NCBI GenBank assembly: GCA_964371945.1
Contig: CAYJPA010000003.1
Coordinates: 1 to 64,000, forward strand
Length of the DNA stretch: 64,000 nt
Direction of reading: 5' to 3'
From: CAYJPA01 sp964371945
GTDB lineage: Bacteria > Chloroflexota > Chloroflexia > Thermomicrobiales > UBA6265
Under the pieces are notes generated by a model. That model was not told where the DNA came from, did no database searches, and saw only the letters and a program-made list of their open reading frames with translations. Shown here piece after piece: positions 17,302-27,071 of this stretch. Positions within the stretch are counted from its first letter, which is position 1. Each line of letters starts with the position of its first letter. Position numbers and translations under genes: made by a program.

Positions 17302-19527
17302 TTAGTCCGCCGGCGCGGGAGCGAAGTCGCCGATCACATCTCGCGATCCCTCAATCCGCAGATCGGGCAACCAACCCAGCCAGTGTGGGAGATACCAGTT
17401 CTTGTCGCCGAGGAGCTTCATCGCCGCCGGCACGAGAATCGTGCGCACAATCGTCGCGTCGAGGAAGACCGCCACCGCGAGTCCGAGTCCCATTTGTTGG
17501 ATCTCGACAATTCGGCCGGATGCGAACGAGCCAAACACGGCGACCATGATCAACGCCGCGCCGGTGATGATCTTGCCAGTGGACTGCAACCCAACGGCCA
17601 CCGACTCTTCATTGTTATGCGTGAGGTCGTAGTGCTCTCGAATCCGGCTGAGTAAGAAGACATGATAGTCCATGCTCAATCCAAAGAGCACGCAGAAGAG
17701 AAAGATCGGAATCCAGGCCGCAATGGTGTCAGCTCTCTGCATCCCAAGCAGATCCGAACCTATGCCCTTTTGGAACACCGCGGTCAACACCCCGTACGCT
17801 GCTCCTACTGACAACAAGTTCATCAAAATCGCTTTCGCCGGAACGACCAGGGAGCGGAACGCGACCATCAGCAGCAGGAAGCTCAGGCCGAGGACAAAGG
17901 CGAACACCCGCCACGTGTACTGCGACAAGATCGAATTGAAATCGGCATTGCCCGCCGAATCGCCTCCGACAAACACGCTGCCGGAGTGTGCTCCAAAAGC
18001 AGCTGGAATCGTGCTCGATCTGAGTTCATCGATTGCGTCGAAGGCTCGTGTCGATGAGGGATCGACCCCGAGCGGAACCGAGATTACCGTCAGCTCGCCG
18101 TCATCGCTGCGTTGAACTTCGACCGGACCATAGATTGGGTCGTTCGCGAGCGCCGCCGTGAGATTGGCAACGCCATCGGTGACCCATGTCGAATTGACCG
18201 TCCCGTCAACGACGATTTCTACTGGTGAGATGACTCCCTCATAAAACTGTTGGCTCAGGATCGTGTAGCCGGATTTGACATCCGTTGGCGGTAATGTCTC
18301 GATTCCCGGTTGACCAGTCTTGAGGCTCACCGCGGGCAGTGCTGCCGCAATCAGGATGGTCACGGCGATTGCAAGCGCCGCAACAGGATGCGCCATCGTG
18401 ATCTTGGTCACACGGCCCCAGAATCCCTTGTACGCAACGTGTCCCAGATCCCTCTTTTCGGAACCGACCCGGGTGCGGCGGGGAAAATTCACCTTGTCGC
18501 CGAGCAAGCTGAGGATCGCCGGAACGAACGTCTGAGTCGCCAGCACGGCCACCAGCACGGCCAGGATCGCGCCCGAGGCAAGACTGTGAAAAACAGTCAC
18601 TGGAATCAGGAACATGCCCATGAGCGCGAGGATCACTGTTCCGCCCGAAAAGAGGATTGCCTTGCCCGCGGTGGCGGAAGCGAATTCGATCGCCTCCTGC
18701 TTCGGCAATCCGAGCCGGCGCTCTTCGCGATAGCGCTCCACCATGAAGAGCGCGTAGTCGATTCCAACCGCCAGCCCGATCATGGTGATCATGACGGTGA
18801 CGACGTCGTTGATTGTCACGAATTGCGAAACGATCGCCGTCAGTCCGACCGCCACGAAGATCGAGACAATTCCAAGCAGTAGTGGAATTGCAGGAGCAAT
18901 CAGCGCTCCGAATACGACGACCAGCACCAACAATGCCACCGGGAGTCCCACTGTTTCGGCCTTCGACAGATCTTCTTCGGCGATGGCTCCGTAGGCTTCC
19001 TCGCCGCTCAGGTCTCCAACCGCGTAGACATTCAGGCCCGAGCTTCTGTGGCCCTGAGCGATTTCTACGAACTCAGCCGCGCTATCGGTTGAGTATCCGG
19101 CTGCAAGGACGACCGGAATGAGGGTCGCGTGCCGATCGGCAGAAACGAGTGAGGCTGCGCTATCGCTGCTTGAATTCACTTGCTGGTAGTAGTTTGTCGC
19201 CGATTCGACAACGCCCGTCATTCCCATTAGGTCGGACGTGGTCTGCTCAACGGCGGATCGGTAGCCGGCATCGTCGACGGTCAGCACATCCGAGTGGAAA
19301 ACGATCGTTTCCGTTCCTGGTTGATCGCTCGAGTGCTCGTCGAGGAGCGCATCTGCCTGCTTCGAATCTGGATTGTTTGTGAAATCCGCGTCATTGTTGA
19401 AGGACGATCCCATGCCGGACTGAAGAACGGCTGCGATCGCGATCATAAGAATCCAAAGACCGACCGTCTTCCAAGGATGACGTGCACTCGTTCCCGCCAA
19501 CCCGCGAACTGTAGGTATGAGCTTCAT
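17302..19527 (-). CDS. MMPL/RND-family membrane permease
   Basis: 741 residues with the two-fold RND plan: helix 1 (about 22-40), a large outer loop, five helices (about 185-330), a cytoplasmic gap, a second outer loop, then five helices (about 540-715). Family segments are GLAVGIDYALFMVERYREER in the first half and FGLSMDYHVFLLSRIREHYD in the second, which include the Asp-Tyr pairs used for proton coupling in MmpL proteins. Substrates are usually lipids, glycolipids or drugs. A good ribosome binding site (GAGGGGA) supports the start. A paralogue with the same layout lies at 58213-60480. Confidence 0.9.
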   Translation of the reverse strand: MKLIPTVRGLAGTSARHPWKTVGLWILMIAIAAVLQSGMGSSFNNDADFTNNPDSKQADALLDEHSSDQPGTETIVFHSDVLTVDDAGYRSAVEQTTSDLMGMTGVVESATNYYQQVNSSSDSAASLVSADRHATLIPVVLAAGYSTDSAAEFVEIAQGHRSSGLNVYAVGDLSGEEAYGAIAEEDLSKAETVGLPVALLVLVVVFGALIAPAIPLLLGIVSIFVAVGLTAIVSQFVTINDVVTVMITMIGLAVGIDYALFMVERYREERRLGLPKQEAIEFASATAGKAILFSGGTVILALMGMFLIPVTVFHSLASGAILAVLVAVLATQTFVPAILSLLGDKVNFPRRTRVGSEKRDLGHVAYKGFWGRVTKITMAHPVAALAIAVTILIAAALPAVSLKTGQPGIETLPPTDVKSGYTILSQQFYEGVISPVEIVVDGTVNSTWVTDGVANLTAALANDPIYGPVEVQRSDDGELTVISVPLGVDPSSTRAFDAIDELRSSTIPAAFGAHSGSVFVGGDSAGNADFNSILSQYTWRVFAFVLGLSFLLLMVAFRSLVVPAKAILMNLLSVGAAYGVLTAVFQKGIGSDLLGMQRADTIAAWIPIFLFCVLFGLSMDYHVFLLSRIREHYDLTHNNEESVAVGLQSTGKIITGAALIMVAVFGSFASGRIVEIQQMGLGLAVAVFLDATIVRTILVPAAMKLLGDKNWYLPHWLGWLPDLRIEGSRDVIGDFAPAPAD

Positions 19528-19951
19528 TTAGGTTCCCCTCGCCACTAGTCAAACAGCACACATCACTGCATCGACTCGATATTAGGAGCGAAGGCTCAAG
19601 AGCGAATCGTGGGGGACCATACTTTTTCTAGTAGGGTTATCCCCCATGTCAGCCGATCACGCCTTGCTCCCGTGGCTGGCCGAAACTCAACTAACGCTTC
19701 GGAGCTCACGATCCAATCCCGTGCTTGCTGAAATCAGCATTGCCACCGCGAATGTGCCATCGGGAGCGACCCTCCTGACGCGGAACGGCGCCAGTCCGCT
19801 CGAAGTGAGTCTTCCGCGGGATTGTGGACCGGGCGCCATGTCAAAACTCCAACAAGACCGAGAACGCCCTACCGAACTCGCAAAAAAAACGCCGCTGATC
19901 CGTTTCGACAAGTCGATAAACCAGCGATCTCGGCTATCCGCAGGGAACTCG
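19528..19951. other. Intergenic region
   Basis: About 420 bases between the MMPL start and the amidohydrolase stop. It must hold the MMPL promoter. A loose inverted repeat (TGGGGGA ... TCCCCCA, about 19609-19645) stands near the middle. A 91-codon minus-strand open frame (19687-19962) has no coding-like composition or ribosome binding site. I see no gene here. Confidence 0.4.
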
Positions 19952-21550
19952 TCAGATTTCAAACACGACCTTTCCCTCGATCACGGTCATTTCAGTGCGC
20001 AATGTGTGCAACTGCTCTGGGGCAACAGTTCGCGGATCGCGGTCAAGAACAACCAGATCGGCGAGCTTTCCGGGCGTGATCGACCCCTTGATCCGCTCTT
20101 CAAACGAGGCATAGGCGCCATTGATGGTGAACATCCGGATCGCTTCATCGATCGTCACGCCCTGTTCCGGTCCCATCTTTTGCCCATCCTGTGTCAGTCT
20201 CGTCACCGCCGAGCGCAGATTCACAAAGGGATCCGCGGAAACAACCGGCACATCGGAGCTCCCGGCCGCCACAATCCCGTGATCGAACCACGACCGGCCG
20301 GGATAGGAGAGGGACAGCTGCTCGGGCGTGAAGTTCTCGATGTACGAATCACCGAGGTAGTAAATGAATGACGGCTGCGGAATCGCGATCACGCCGAGTC
20401 GCCGCATCCGGGCCAGATGCTCAGGCGTGCACATTCCACAATGCTCGATCCTCGGCCGGGCATCGGCGCGCGGAGGAGCGGCCAACGCGGTTTCATAGGC
20501 GTCAAGGATCATCGTGATCGCCAGATCTCCGATCGCGTGCGCGGCCATCTGGAAACCGGCGGCATTCGCACGGGTGAATCGCTCGTTCAGGCCGGGCTGA
20601 TCGTAGATCGTAATGCCGCGATTGCCCGGATCGTTGCGATAGTCGACGGTCATGGCCGCTGTGCGACCGCCCCCGGACCCGTCCTGGAAAACCTTCGCCG
20701 GACCAATTCGCAACCAGTCGTCACCGAAACCGGTCTTCAATCCCAGGGCCGTCATCGACTCCAAGGTGTCATCAATCAGCATCATGGTGAAGGTGCGAAT
20801 TGGAAGCTCGCCGTCTCGCGCCAGCTCCTGATACGCCGCAAGTTGGCTCGATTTGGAGATCGCTGCCTCCCCAACACTAGTAATGCCGTAGCTGAGAAAA
20901 CGCCTCCCCGCGAGTCGCAGGTGCTCCTTGATCTGATCCACCGTCGGTTCAGGAATGAGATCGCGGACGAGCTTCTGGGCCGTTTCACGCAGCAACCCAA
21001 TTGGTTCGCCGGAGTCGTCGCGATCGATCTTGCCGCCCACCGGATCGGGCGTCTGCCCGTTGACACCCGCAAGGGACAGTGCGGCGGAATTGGCGACACA
21101 AAGATGACCGCAGGTACGAACCAGGATCGCCGGTCGGCCACCGGTTGCCTCATCGAGCTCGTATCGGGTCGGGTGGCGATGAATATCGAGCCGCGTGTCG
21201 TCGTACCCGCGTGCGACAAGCCAATCAACAGGTCGTTCGGATCTGTTAGCGGCTTCCCGGAACGCGGACTGCAAGGCGGCCAATGTCGGTGCGGCCATTG
21301 GACTGGCGTCGATCTCGCTTAGCGCTTGCCCAAAGGACATCGGATGATTGTGGTTGTCATTGAATCCGGGAAGGAGGGCCCGGCCTTCGAGATCGACCAC
21401 TCGCGTTTCGGGACCAATCGCGCCTCGGGCGGCTTCTTCCGAACCGGCAAACGCGATCCGCCCATTGAGTACCGCTACCCCCGAAACATCGGGCAACCGC
21501 TCGTCCACGGTGATGATTGTGCCGTTTAGAAGAACAAGATCAGCGTTCAA
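19952..21550 (-). CDS. YtcJ-like metal-dependent amidohydrolase
   Basis: 532 residues. The N-terminal beta sandwich (LVLLNGTIITVDE) leads to the metal-binding LLPGFNDNHNHPMSFG segment of the amidohydrolase superfamily. Later family elements are AAHAIGDLAI (metal or substrate His), RIEHCGMCTPEHLARM, and AAGSSDVPVVSADPF with the catalytic Asp. The C-terminus closes the sandwich (GKLADLVVLDRDP). The extended relatives (amidohydrolase 3, YtcJ) hydrolyse N-acyl or amide bonds of unknown substrates. The start is TTG 21550 with GAGGAG 9 bases upstream. The plus-strand esterase remnant begins about 90 bases away, divergently. Confidence 0.87.
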   Translation of the reverse strand: MNADLVLLNGTIITVDERLPDVSGVAVLNGRIAFAGSEEAARGAIGPETRVVDLEGRALLPGFNDNHNHPMSFGQALSEIDASPMAAPTLAALQSAFREAANRSERPVDWLVARGYDDTRLDIHRHPTRYELDEATGGRPAILVRTCGHLCVANSAALSLAGVNGQTPDPVGGKIDRDDSGEPIGLLRETAQKLVRDLIPEPTVDQIKEHLRLAGRRFLSYGITSVGEAAISKSSQLAAYQELARDGELPIRTFTMMLIDDTLESMTALGLKTGFGDDWLRIGPAKVFQDGSGGGRTAAMTVDYRNDPGNRGITIYDQPGLNERFTRANAAGFQMAAHAIGDLAITMILDAYETALAAPPRADARPRIEHCGMCTPEHLARMRRLGVIAIPQPSFIYYLGDSYIENFTPEQLSLSYPGRSWFDHGIVAAGSSDVPVVSADPFVNLRSAVTRLTQDGQKMGPEQGVTIDEAIRMFTINGAYASFEERIKGSITPGKLADLVVLDRDPRTVAPEQLHTLRTEMTVIEGKVVFEI

Positions 21551-21643
21551 CCCGGAATCTCCTCATCAATCGACGTTTCAGCCGCGCCGCATAAGCACCT
21601 CGCACTGCATTATTGCCTGATCCGGAACGCAAAGGGAGTCGCC

Positions 21644-22484
21644 GTGGTCCAGTTGCCCGAGCACGACGCATATACAGACAACATTCGGGAGCGCGATGCG
21701 GGGGAAGCGCCGGTTGAAGAGAGCAATCGAACGCATTCCGCCAACGTCTCGCTCCTCGATCTCGATGGCGTGCCCGCCGAGCGCGTCTCAGATAGTCCTC
21801 GGATCGGGAACGGGCTCATCCCGCTTCTGCATTGCGGCGGGCTCGCGAGCGGTTCTCCCCGAACGCATCGCGGTCTGGCCGCGTCGATGTCACGTGCCGC
21901 GGGCCGCGACGTGGTGGTAATTGACTACCGCCTCGCGCCCGTGCATCCATTCCCGGCAGCGATCGACGATGCCGTTGTCGCCTACCGCGCGCTCCTTGAA
22001 CTGGACCACGATCCGGCTCGGATTGCGGTCGCGGGCGATTCCGCGGGCGCCGCATTGGCGGCCGCTCTGCTCACGAGGTTGCGTGACCCCGGAATCGCAC
22101 TGCCCGCCGCCGGGGTGCTGATCTCCCCCTGGCTGGATCTCACATTGTCCGGTTCGACCATCAGTTCGCTCGCGCCGGACTTCAACAGGCGGCGGACTTG
22201 TATCTGGCTGGTGTCGATCCCACGAACCCTGAGGCCTCGCCACTATTCGCAAATCTCAGTGGATTGCGCCGTTCATGATCCACGTTGGAGAACACGAGAT
22301 TCCGCGAGATGACTCTGAACGGTTCGCGAACAGAGTCCGCGAATCAGGCGGCTCGGCGACGCTCAAGATTTGGCCAGGAATGTGGCACGTGTTTCACGCT
22401 TCGGAAGTGCACCCGAGTGCGGCAATTGCTGTTCTGGAGCTCGGCAGATTTGTACAAGAGATATTTTCTCAATCCAGATTGTAA
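21644..22484 (+). pseudogene. HSL-type alpha/beta-hydrolase (esterase), frameshifted
   Basis: The first frame (21644 to about 22180) shows the hormone-sensitive-lipase fold: LLHCGGLASGSPRTHR (the HGGG oxyanion loop, with the second Gly changed to Cys), VVVIDYRLAPVHPFPAA and the nucleophile elbow VAGDSAGAALAA. The frame is then lost. The next frame restores LQQAADLYLAGVDPTN, and a third (22275-22484) supplies the end, MIHVGEHEIPRDD and the His in PGMWHVFH. One extra base near 22180 and one near 22266 would repair the whole chain, both at short C or G runs. The N-terminal cap helices are short. The gene is therefore a pseudogene, or an intact esterase hidden by sequence errors. Confidence 0.75.
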
Positions 22485-22546
22485 GAGTGCGCTAGTCACT
22501 GTACGTATTGGTACCGCTTGGCAATGTGCCGTTAACCTGGCGTGTT

Positions 22547-22569
22547 GTATACGCTATACGTAATACGTT
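22547..22569 (+). promoter_or_regulatory. Tandem heptamer TATACGN in front of the DUF3806 gene
   Basis: Three direct copies at a 7-base period (TATACGC, TATACGT, AATACGT) span 22548-22568, just before the ribosome binding site at about 22580. Such phased repeats can be regulator sites or part of a promoter; this is an observation only. Confidence 0.3.
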
Positions 22570-22587
22570 TAATAGAAGGGAGCACCG

Positions 22588-23112
22588 ATGAGATTCATGC
22601 ATTGCATCCGGCCCAGCATGTCGGTTCATGACTCGAATACGTCCTCCTGTATCGAACCAATCGGAGAAGAAGATCGAACATGGATTGCGGAACAGCTTGC
22701 GATTGTTGATCGATTGGTTTTCTGTCATTCACCCGCCGATCGGGGATTGGAGCTGAGTCCCGCTGTGCTCGATAGAGTCTACGCGGGGTGGTGGAAGAGT
22801 CCCACACGATATGACGGCGATCCGAACGAAATCGTGGATGCGGCCGGCAGCGCTTTTGGGCAATACCTCGTCGAGCAACGCGGTTTGTCGTGGGTAATCA
22901 CCACGGACGAGCTTGGGTCTGATCTGGCGATCCATGACAAGTCGGGACGCTTCTTCGTCTATCCGGCCTGTCTGATCGCCAATCGATACGAACGTGGTGA
23001 AACCAGGTTCCTTGAAACATTCAACCAATCAATCAGTCAAACGGCGTGGAGCCTGTCGAACGCAACGACTGTTCATCAAGGTCCCAACCTGCGAATCCGT
23101 TCTGCCCGATAA
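22588..23112 (+). CDS. DUF3806 domain protein
   Basis: 174 residues. The region about 50-140 matches the DUF3806 pattern: LDRVYAGWWKSP, then AAGSAFGQYLVEQRGLSWVITTD and GSDLAIHDKSGRF. Proteins with this domain are small, soluble and of unknown function. The product has no signal peptide or membrane segment. A ribosome binding site (AAGGGAG) lies about 7 bases before the ATG. The FAD oxidoreductase starts 36 bases after its stop, on the same strand, so they may be co-transcribed. Confidence 0.7.
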   Translation: MRFMHCIRPSMSVHDSNTSSCIEPIGEEDRTWIAEQLAIVDRLVFCHSPADRGLELSPAVLDRVYAGWWKSPTRYDGDPNEIVDAAGSAFGQYLVEQRGLSWVITTDELGSDLAIHDKSGRFFVYPACLIANRYERGETRFLETFNQSISQTAWSLSNATTVHQGPNLRIRSAR

Positions 23113-23147
23113 TCACGGCCGGCAGCGTTCGAAGTGGAGGAGCGGTA

Positions 23148-24392
23148 ATGAAACGGGTTGTGGTTGTCGGCAGTGGAGTAATCGGTCTCAGTGCCGCGTT
23201 CGCATTGCACAATCGGGGCGCGGCGGTAACGGTCGTCGAGTCGCACTCGGCCAGTCACGGTGCATCTGTCGTCAACGCCGGCTGGATATGTCCGTCGCTG
23301 TCGGGGCCTGTGCCATCGCCTGGTCTCGTCAGAACGTCGCTCAAGTGGATGCGTCATTCCGACAGTCCGCTCTACATCAAGCCGACCCTGAGCTACGACT
23401 TTCTACGATGGCTCATGAGCTTTTGGCGCAGCTGCAACCAACGAAACTTCACCTATGCGCTCGAGGCGATCAGCACGCTCAATCGGCGGACTTTTGAGCT
23501 CTACGACCAAATGACCGCTGCCGGGGTGGAGTTCGAGCATCATCAGAAGGGCATCCTCTTCGTTTTCCATTCGCTTCTCAAACTCGAGCACGAGTTGAAA
23601 GCGCTGGAGCCCTACTCAAGGTTCGGAATCGTGCCATCGAAGCCGTATCTCGGCGACGATCTGCGCGAGCTCGAATCATCACTCAGTCCGTCGGTCACCG
23701 GCGGTTTCTGGTACGAGGGCGAGCGCCACGTCCGGCCCGATACCCTCACGAACGGTCTGACCAAATGGCTGGCCGAACGCGGAGTCGAGTTTCAAACCAA
23801 CACCAAGGTCGTGGATTTCGAACATGCAAATGGACAGGTGAGCGCGGTCCAAACGACCGGAGGACGTATCGAAGCGGACTCCGTGCTTCTGGCTGCCGGC
23901 GCCTGGACCGGTGAGCTCACGAAGAAGGTCGGAGTTCGGTTGCCGATCCAAGGCGGAAAGGGCTACAGCCTCGACTACGCGCCGCCTCCCGTGCCAGTGA
24001 ACCACGCGATCGATTTCGCGGAAGCACGGTTCGCCTGCACGCCAATGAATGGAATGGTCCGCTTGGCCGGCACAATGGAGCTCTCCGGCATCAACGATCT
24101 CGTCCGCACCGAGCGCGTGGCCGCGATCGCGAGAGCCGCCGCAAGGGGATTCGCTCGTTGGCCGGTCGACCCAAGCATGGCCAAGATCGGGAGTGGACTT
24201 CGTCCGATGACGCCCGACGGAATGCCGGTGATCGGCTGGCTCAAAAGCTTCCGAAATCTCGCGGTCGCCAGTGGTCACGCGATGCTTGGCTTAACCTTGG
24301 CCGCGAGCACAGGCGATGAAGTCGCGGAAATGATGACCACGGGCAGGGCTTCCGACGTGATCAAACCCTTCGATCCGGCTCGATTCAACTAA
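23148..24392 (+). CDS. FAD-dependent D-amino-acid dehydrogenase-like oxidoreductase
   Basis: 414 residues from ATG 23148, chosen because GGAGGAG lies just before it; the open frame itself reaches back into the preceding gene. The N-terminus is the FAD-binding Rossmann fold VVVVGSGVIGLSAAFALHNRG ending at VVES. The middle carries the substrate cap, and VLLAAGAWTGELTKKVG and GLRPMTPDGMPVIG are the DAO-family elements that close over FAD. This is the layout of DadA, which deaminates D-amino acids at the membrane. Glycine or sarcosine oxidases are less likely alternatives. No racemase or transporter lies next to it. Confidence 0.83.
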   Translation: MKRVVVVGSGVIGLSAAFALHNRGAAVTVVESHSASHGASVVNAGWICPSLSGPVPSPGLVRTSLKWMRHSDSPLYIKPTLSYDFLRWLMSFWRSCNQRNFTYALEAISTLNRRTFELYDQMTAAGVEFEHHQKGILFVFHSLLKLEHELKALEPYSRFGIVPSKPYLGDDLRELESSLSPSVTGGFWYEGERHVRPDTLTNGLTKWLAERGVEFQTNTKVVDFEHANGQVSAVQTTGGRIEADSVLLAAGAWTGELTKKVGVRLPIQGGKGYSLDYAPPPVPVNHAIDFAEARFACTPMNGMVRLAGTMELSGINDLVRTERVAAIARAAARGFARWPVDPSMAKIGSGLRPMTPDGMPVIGWLKSFRNLAVASGHAMLGLTLAASTGDEVAEMMTTGRASDVIKPFDPARFN

Positions 24393-24420
24393 CGCCGAGC
24401 GCCGCGAATCTCGGGCCACA

Positions 24421-24762
24421 TCAGGTTTCATTGATCGGAATCGCCGCAATCCACTCGTTGGCCGATGGTTCGCGGTCGGCCGTCACCTCGAGCGCTGGCG
24501 GGTCGAGTCGACGCGGGCGGGTTTCCACCGCGCCGTCTGTCGAGGTCTCCCGCGGCTCATCGTAGGTGTAGGCATATAGCGCATTTCGTCCGAAATCGAC
24601 CCACAAGGAAACAACCTCGACCCCACTCAATGACTCGGCATCGATCTCGCCCGTCGTCAATGAGATCCGCTGAACCCCGAGAAGCTCGACCTCGATGTCG
24701 TCCGCTGTTTCACCAACCCGCGATGTGCGGCCGGTGACGTAGAGAAATGACCTGATTAACAT
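24421..24762 (-). CDS. Hypothetical protein
   Basis: 113 residues from ATG 24762. An open frame continues to 24945, but its extra part does not look coding. The product has an even composition (ETADDIEVELLGVQRISL, SLWVDFGRNALYAYT) with several beta-type stretches and no transmembrane segment. No named domain. The chosen start overlaps the stop of a short upstream frame by a few bases, which would allow coupling. It is convergent with the FAD oxidoreductase. There is no good Shine-Dalgarno. Confidence 0.45.
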   Translation of the reverse strand: MLIRSFLYVTGRTSRVGETADDIEVELLGVQRISLTTGEIDAESLSGVEVVSLWVDFGRNALYAYTYDEPRETSTDGAVETRPRRLDPPALEVTADREPSANEWIAAIPINET

Positions 24763-24887
24763 TCGAAGAGGCCACATTCGCTGTTGATTTGGCCGATGGC
24801 AACAACCAGGGCGACATCGGTGCTCCAGGCGTGCGACTGACCCAAATAGAACGCCAGCGACTCGGAATACGCGGATCGCTCTTGCAC
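24756..24887 (-). CDS. Possible 43-residue protein
   Basis: GTG 24887 to TAA 24756. The composition is protein-like: SAYSESLAFYLGQSHAW then ALVVAIGQINSECGLF, with two Cys near the end. The stop overlaps the ATG of the downstream gene (ATGTTAA). There is no Shine-Dalgarno, and I recognise no family. It could be the 3' part of a longer frame broken by an indel, or it may not be expressed. Confidence 0.25.
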   Translation of the reverse strand: MQERSAYSESLAFYLGQSHAWSTDVALVVAIGQINSECGLFEC

Positions 24888-25031
24888 GATTTGCTAGCTG
24901 CACAGCGAAATCGGGCAACGGGAGCATAGCGCCGGCTGAATTCACTGACCCTGCTGCTCAAGTGCAGGACCTCGTTTGCCGAGCCCTCTTTATGCGTCAA
25001 GAACACTTGCGGTTATGAATGCCGCAACGGT

Positions 25032-25985
25032 CTATTTGGGCTCTGTTGGATCGTTCGAAACACGTTTGACCTTTCGATCAATCTCGTCTTCGCTGGGCAG
25101 TGCGTCGTACGCGCCGGCGCGACCCACCGCAATCGCGCCGGCCGCGCAAGCACGCCGTAGAGCAACTGGAATCTCGAGTCTCCTGATCAGACTAGCCACC
25201 ATCACGCCAAGGAACGCATCTCCGGCGCCGACCGTATCCACGACCGTCGTCTTGAGCGCGGGCACAAAGGCCTCACCAGCGTCTCCGACCCACACCGAAC
25301 CGGTTCCACCCAACGTGATGACCACGTTCGCGGTTCCCTGCTCGTGCAGTCTTCTCGCGACCCGCACCGCTTCTGATTCATTCCTAATTGTCGCGCCATC
25401 CAGAATCCCGGCCTCGACCCGATTGACGATCAACCAGGTGATCGTGCTCAATCGAATTCCGGCAAGCTCTTCCATGCTGGAAGGAGCCGGTGAGGCGTTG
25501 AGCACGATCGGTCGACCCAGATTGGCGCAGAATTCGATCGCCTCTGCCACGAACGCCGGCTCAAGCTCTCGCTGCAAAACAACAACATCAACTCGCTCGA
25601 TCTCCGGCCGCGCGGCCTCAAGATCGGAGCGATCCACGTTGTTGGCGGCCCCCGGGGCGATAATCGACGCGTAGTCGCCCTCAGCCGCGAAAACCGTGCT
25701 GGCGCCCGTCGGCGCATCGGGATCGACGGTGACCCGATCGATCCGGACACCCTTTTTCTGCAACGCCGAGCGCAGCATTCGCCCGAAATCGTCGTTGCCG
25801 ACGCGGGAGACCAGCGTCGTCTCGATGCCGCAAAGGGCAAGCTGAATCGCCTGATTCCCAGCTTTGCCGCCAGGCGCCATCGAAAAAGCCCCGCCGGTAA
25901 CCGACTCACCACGACCCGGAAACCGATCTGCCCTGGCAATGAGATCGACGTGAAGACTGCCGATAACGACCGCGGAGCCACTCAC
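25032..25985 (-). CDS. Ribokinase-like PfkB sugar kinase
   Basis: 317 residues. The PfkB carbohydrate-kinase signatures are both present: MAPGGKAGNQAIQLA near residue 36-50 and VVDTVGAGDAFLGVM near residue 240-255, whose Asp is the catalytic base. GDYASIIAPGAANN and LNASPAPSS match the ribokinase substrate pocket and ADP site. The likely reaction is ATP-dependent phosphorylation of ribose or a similar sugar. The start is GTG and overlaps the stop of the upstream isomerase gene by 4 bases, so the two form a coupled operon. Confidence 0.87.
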   Translation of the reverse strand: MSGSAVVIGSLHVDLIARADRFPGRGESVTGGAFSMAPGGKAGNQAIQLALCGIETTLVSRVGNDDFGRMLRSALQKKGVRIDRVTVDPDAPTGASTVFAAEGDYASIIAPGAANNVDRSDLEAARPEIERVDVVVLQRELEPAFVAEAIEFCANLGRPIVLNASPAPSSMEELAGIRLSTITWLIVNRVEAGILDGATIRNESEAVRVARRLHEQGTANVVITLGGTGSVWVGDAGEAFVPALKTTVVDTVGAGDAFLGVMVASLIRRLEIPVALRRACAAGAIAVGRAGAYDALPSEDEIDRKVKRVSNDPTEPK

Positions 25986-26926
25986 TCGCCGTGGGCCGTT
26001 CGAATCAAGTTCAACACCGCCACGGCATCCTGCTTCCGCTGCGCGGCTTCCAGCTCGGCCGTGTCCACGCGATCGAGGATGCGCTCCATCCGTTCGACCT
26101 CGCCGATATTAGCGGCGCACTCCGCGGAGGGATCGACGCGATCCGGAAAGGTGTCGAAGTAGATCGTCTCCCGAAAGTCATGCTGGCGCAGCACGTGGAG
26201 CAGCTCGAGCGTTTGGTGGAAGTGGACGCTTCCGACCATCAAACCGTCGTCAGCGGGTCCATAGCCGTCATTGAGATGAATGCCGAAGAGTTTCTCCTCC
26301 CGCAATGCGAGCGACGCTGCCGCTGCCGGTACTTCGCCCGCCATCAAACTATGGCAAACGTCGAGCGTGACGCCAAAGTTCGGAGCACCAACGTCATGGA
26401 CCGCGACAATGGATTCGCCCATCGAACGGATTAACGAAAACCGTCTCGGATCGCTTGGTTTGTACTCGACACTCACTCGGATTTCCGGCCGCATAGCCAC
26501 GACATCGCGAAACCCCTGAATCTCGAGCTGCCACAATCTCTGGTAATCGACTTGAAACGGATAGTCGAACCCGTCTGGCCCCATCCACAAAATGACATGC
26601 GGAATTTGCCGTGAAGCGGCGAAATCTACCGCCTCGCAAGTTAGCGCGACGGACTCGGCCCTCAACACCGGATCGGGATTGGTAAACGCGCCGTGCTTGA
26701 ATCGATGTGGGTCATAACGGAGGTTGAGCGCCGAGATCTCGAGTCCAAGATTCCGAATTTCGTCGAACAATGTGCCTGGTGTCGTTTGGTCGATATGCTC
26801 GGGGTGGTTGAGCTCAACCGCGGCGATCCCGGGCACCGCTGCCACGAGACGAATCGCTGAAATCAGATCCGGCGCACCGCGAAACGAGTTCAGTCGAGTC
26901 GCATATCGGTGCCGGAAGGAAGCCAT
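25982..26926 (-). CDS. Sugar phosphate isomerase/epimerase-like TIM barrel
   Basis: 314 residues. The xylose-isomerase-like (AP endonuclease 2) TIM barrel is indicated by VAAVPGIAAVELNHPE early, then RVSVEYKPSD (metal-binding Glu), GVTLDVCHSL (Asp and His), FGIHLNDGYG (His and Asp) and TIYFDTFPD. Family members isomerise or epimerise free sugars or hydroxyacids with a divalent metal. Coupled to the ribokinase downstream, it probably forms a two-step sugar catabolic path: isomerise then phosphorylate. The sugar is unknown. Confidence 0.8.
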   Translation of the reverse strand: MASFRHRYATRLNSFRGAPDLISAIRLVAAVPGIAAVELNHPEHIDQTTPGTLFDEIRNLGLEISALNLRYDPHRFKHGAFTNPDPVLRAESVALTCEAVDFAASRQIPHVILWMGPDGFDYPFQVDYQRLWQLEIQGFRDVVAMRPEIRVSVEYKPSDPRRFSLIRSMGESIVAVHDVGAPNFGVTLDVCHSLMAGEVPAAAASLALREEKLFGIHLNDGYGPADDGLMVGSVHFHQTLELLHVLRQHDFRETIYFDTFPDRVDPSAECAANIGEVERMERILDRVDTAELEAAQRKQDAVAVLNLIRTAHGE

Positions 26927-27071
26927 GAATTCCTAGTCCGTCTCACTAATCCGATACAAGCTCACGAAAATCTGGGGCAACAGCGCTCGACTTCGTGTGT
27001 TGTTCGACCGGCAGCACGTCCGGAATGGTATCAGAGGCCCTAATTTATGATTGCCAGCCACGCGTAACTCG

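Noticed and set aside
20417..21322. 301-codon plus-strand frame
   Set aside because: Antisense of the amidohydrolase.
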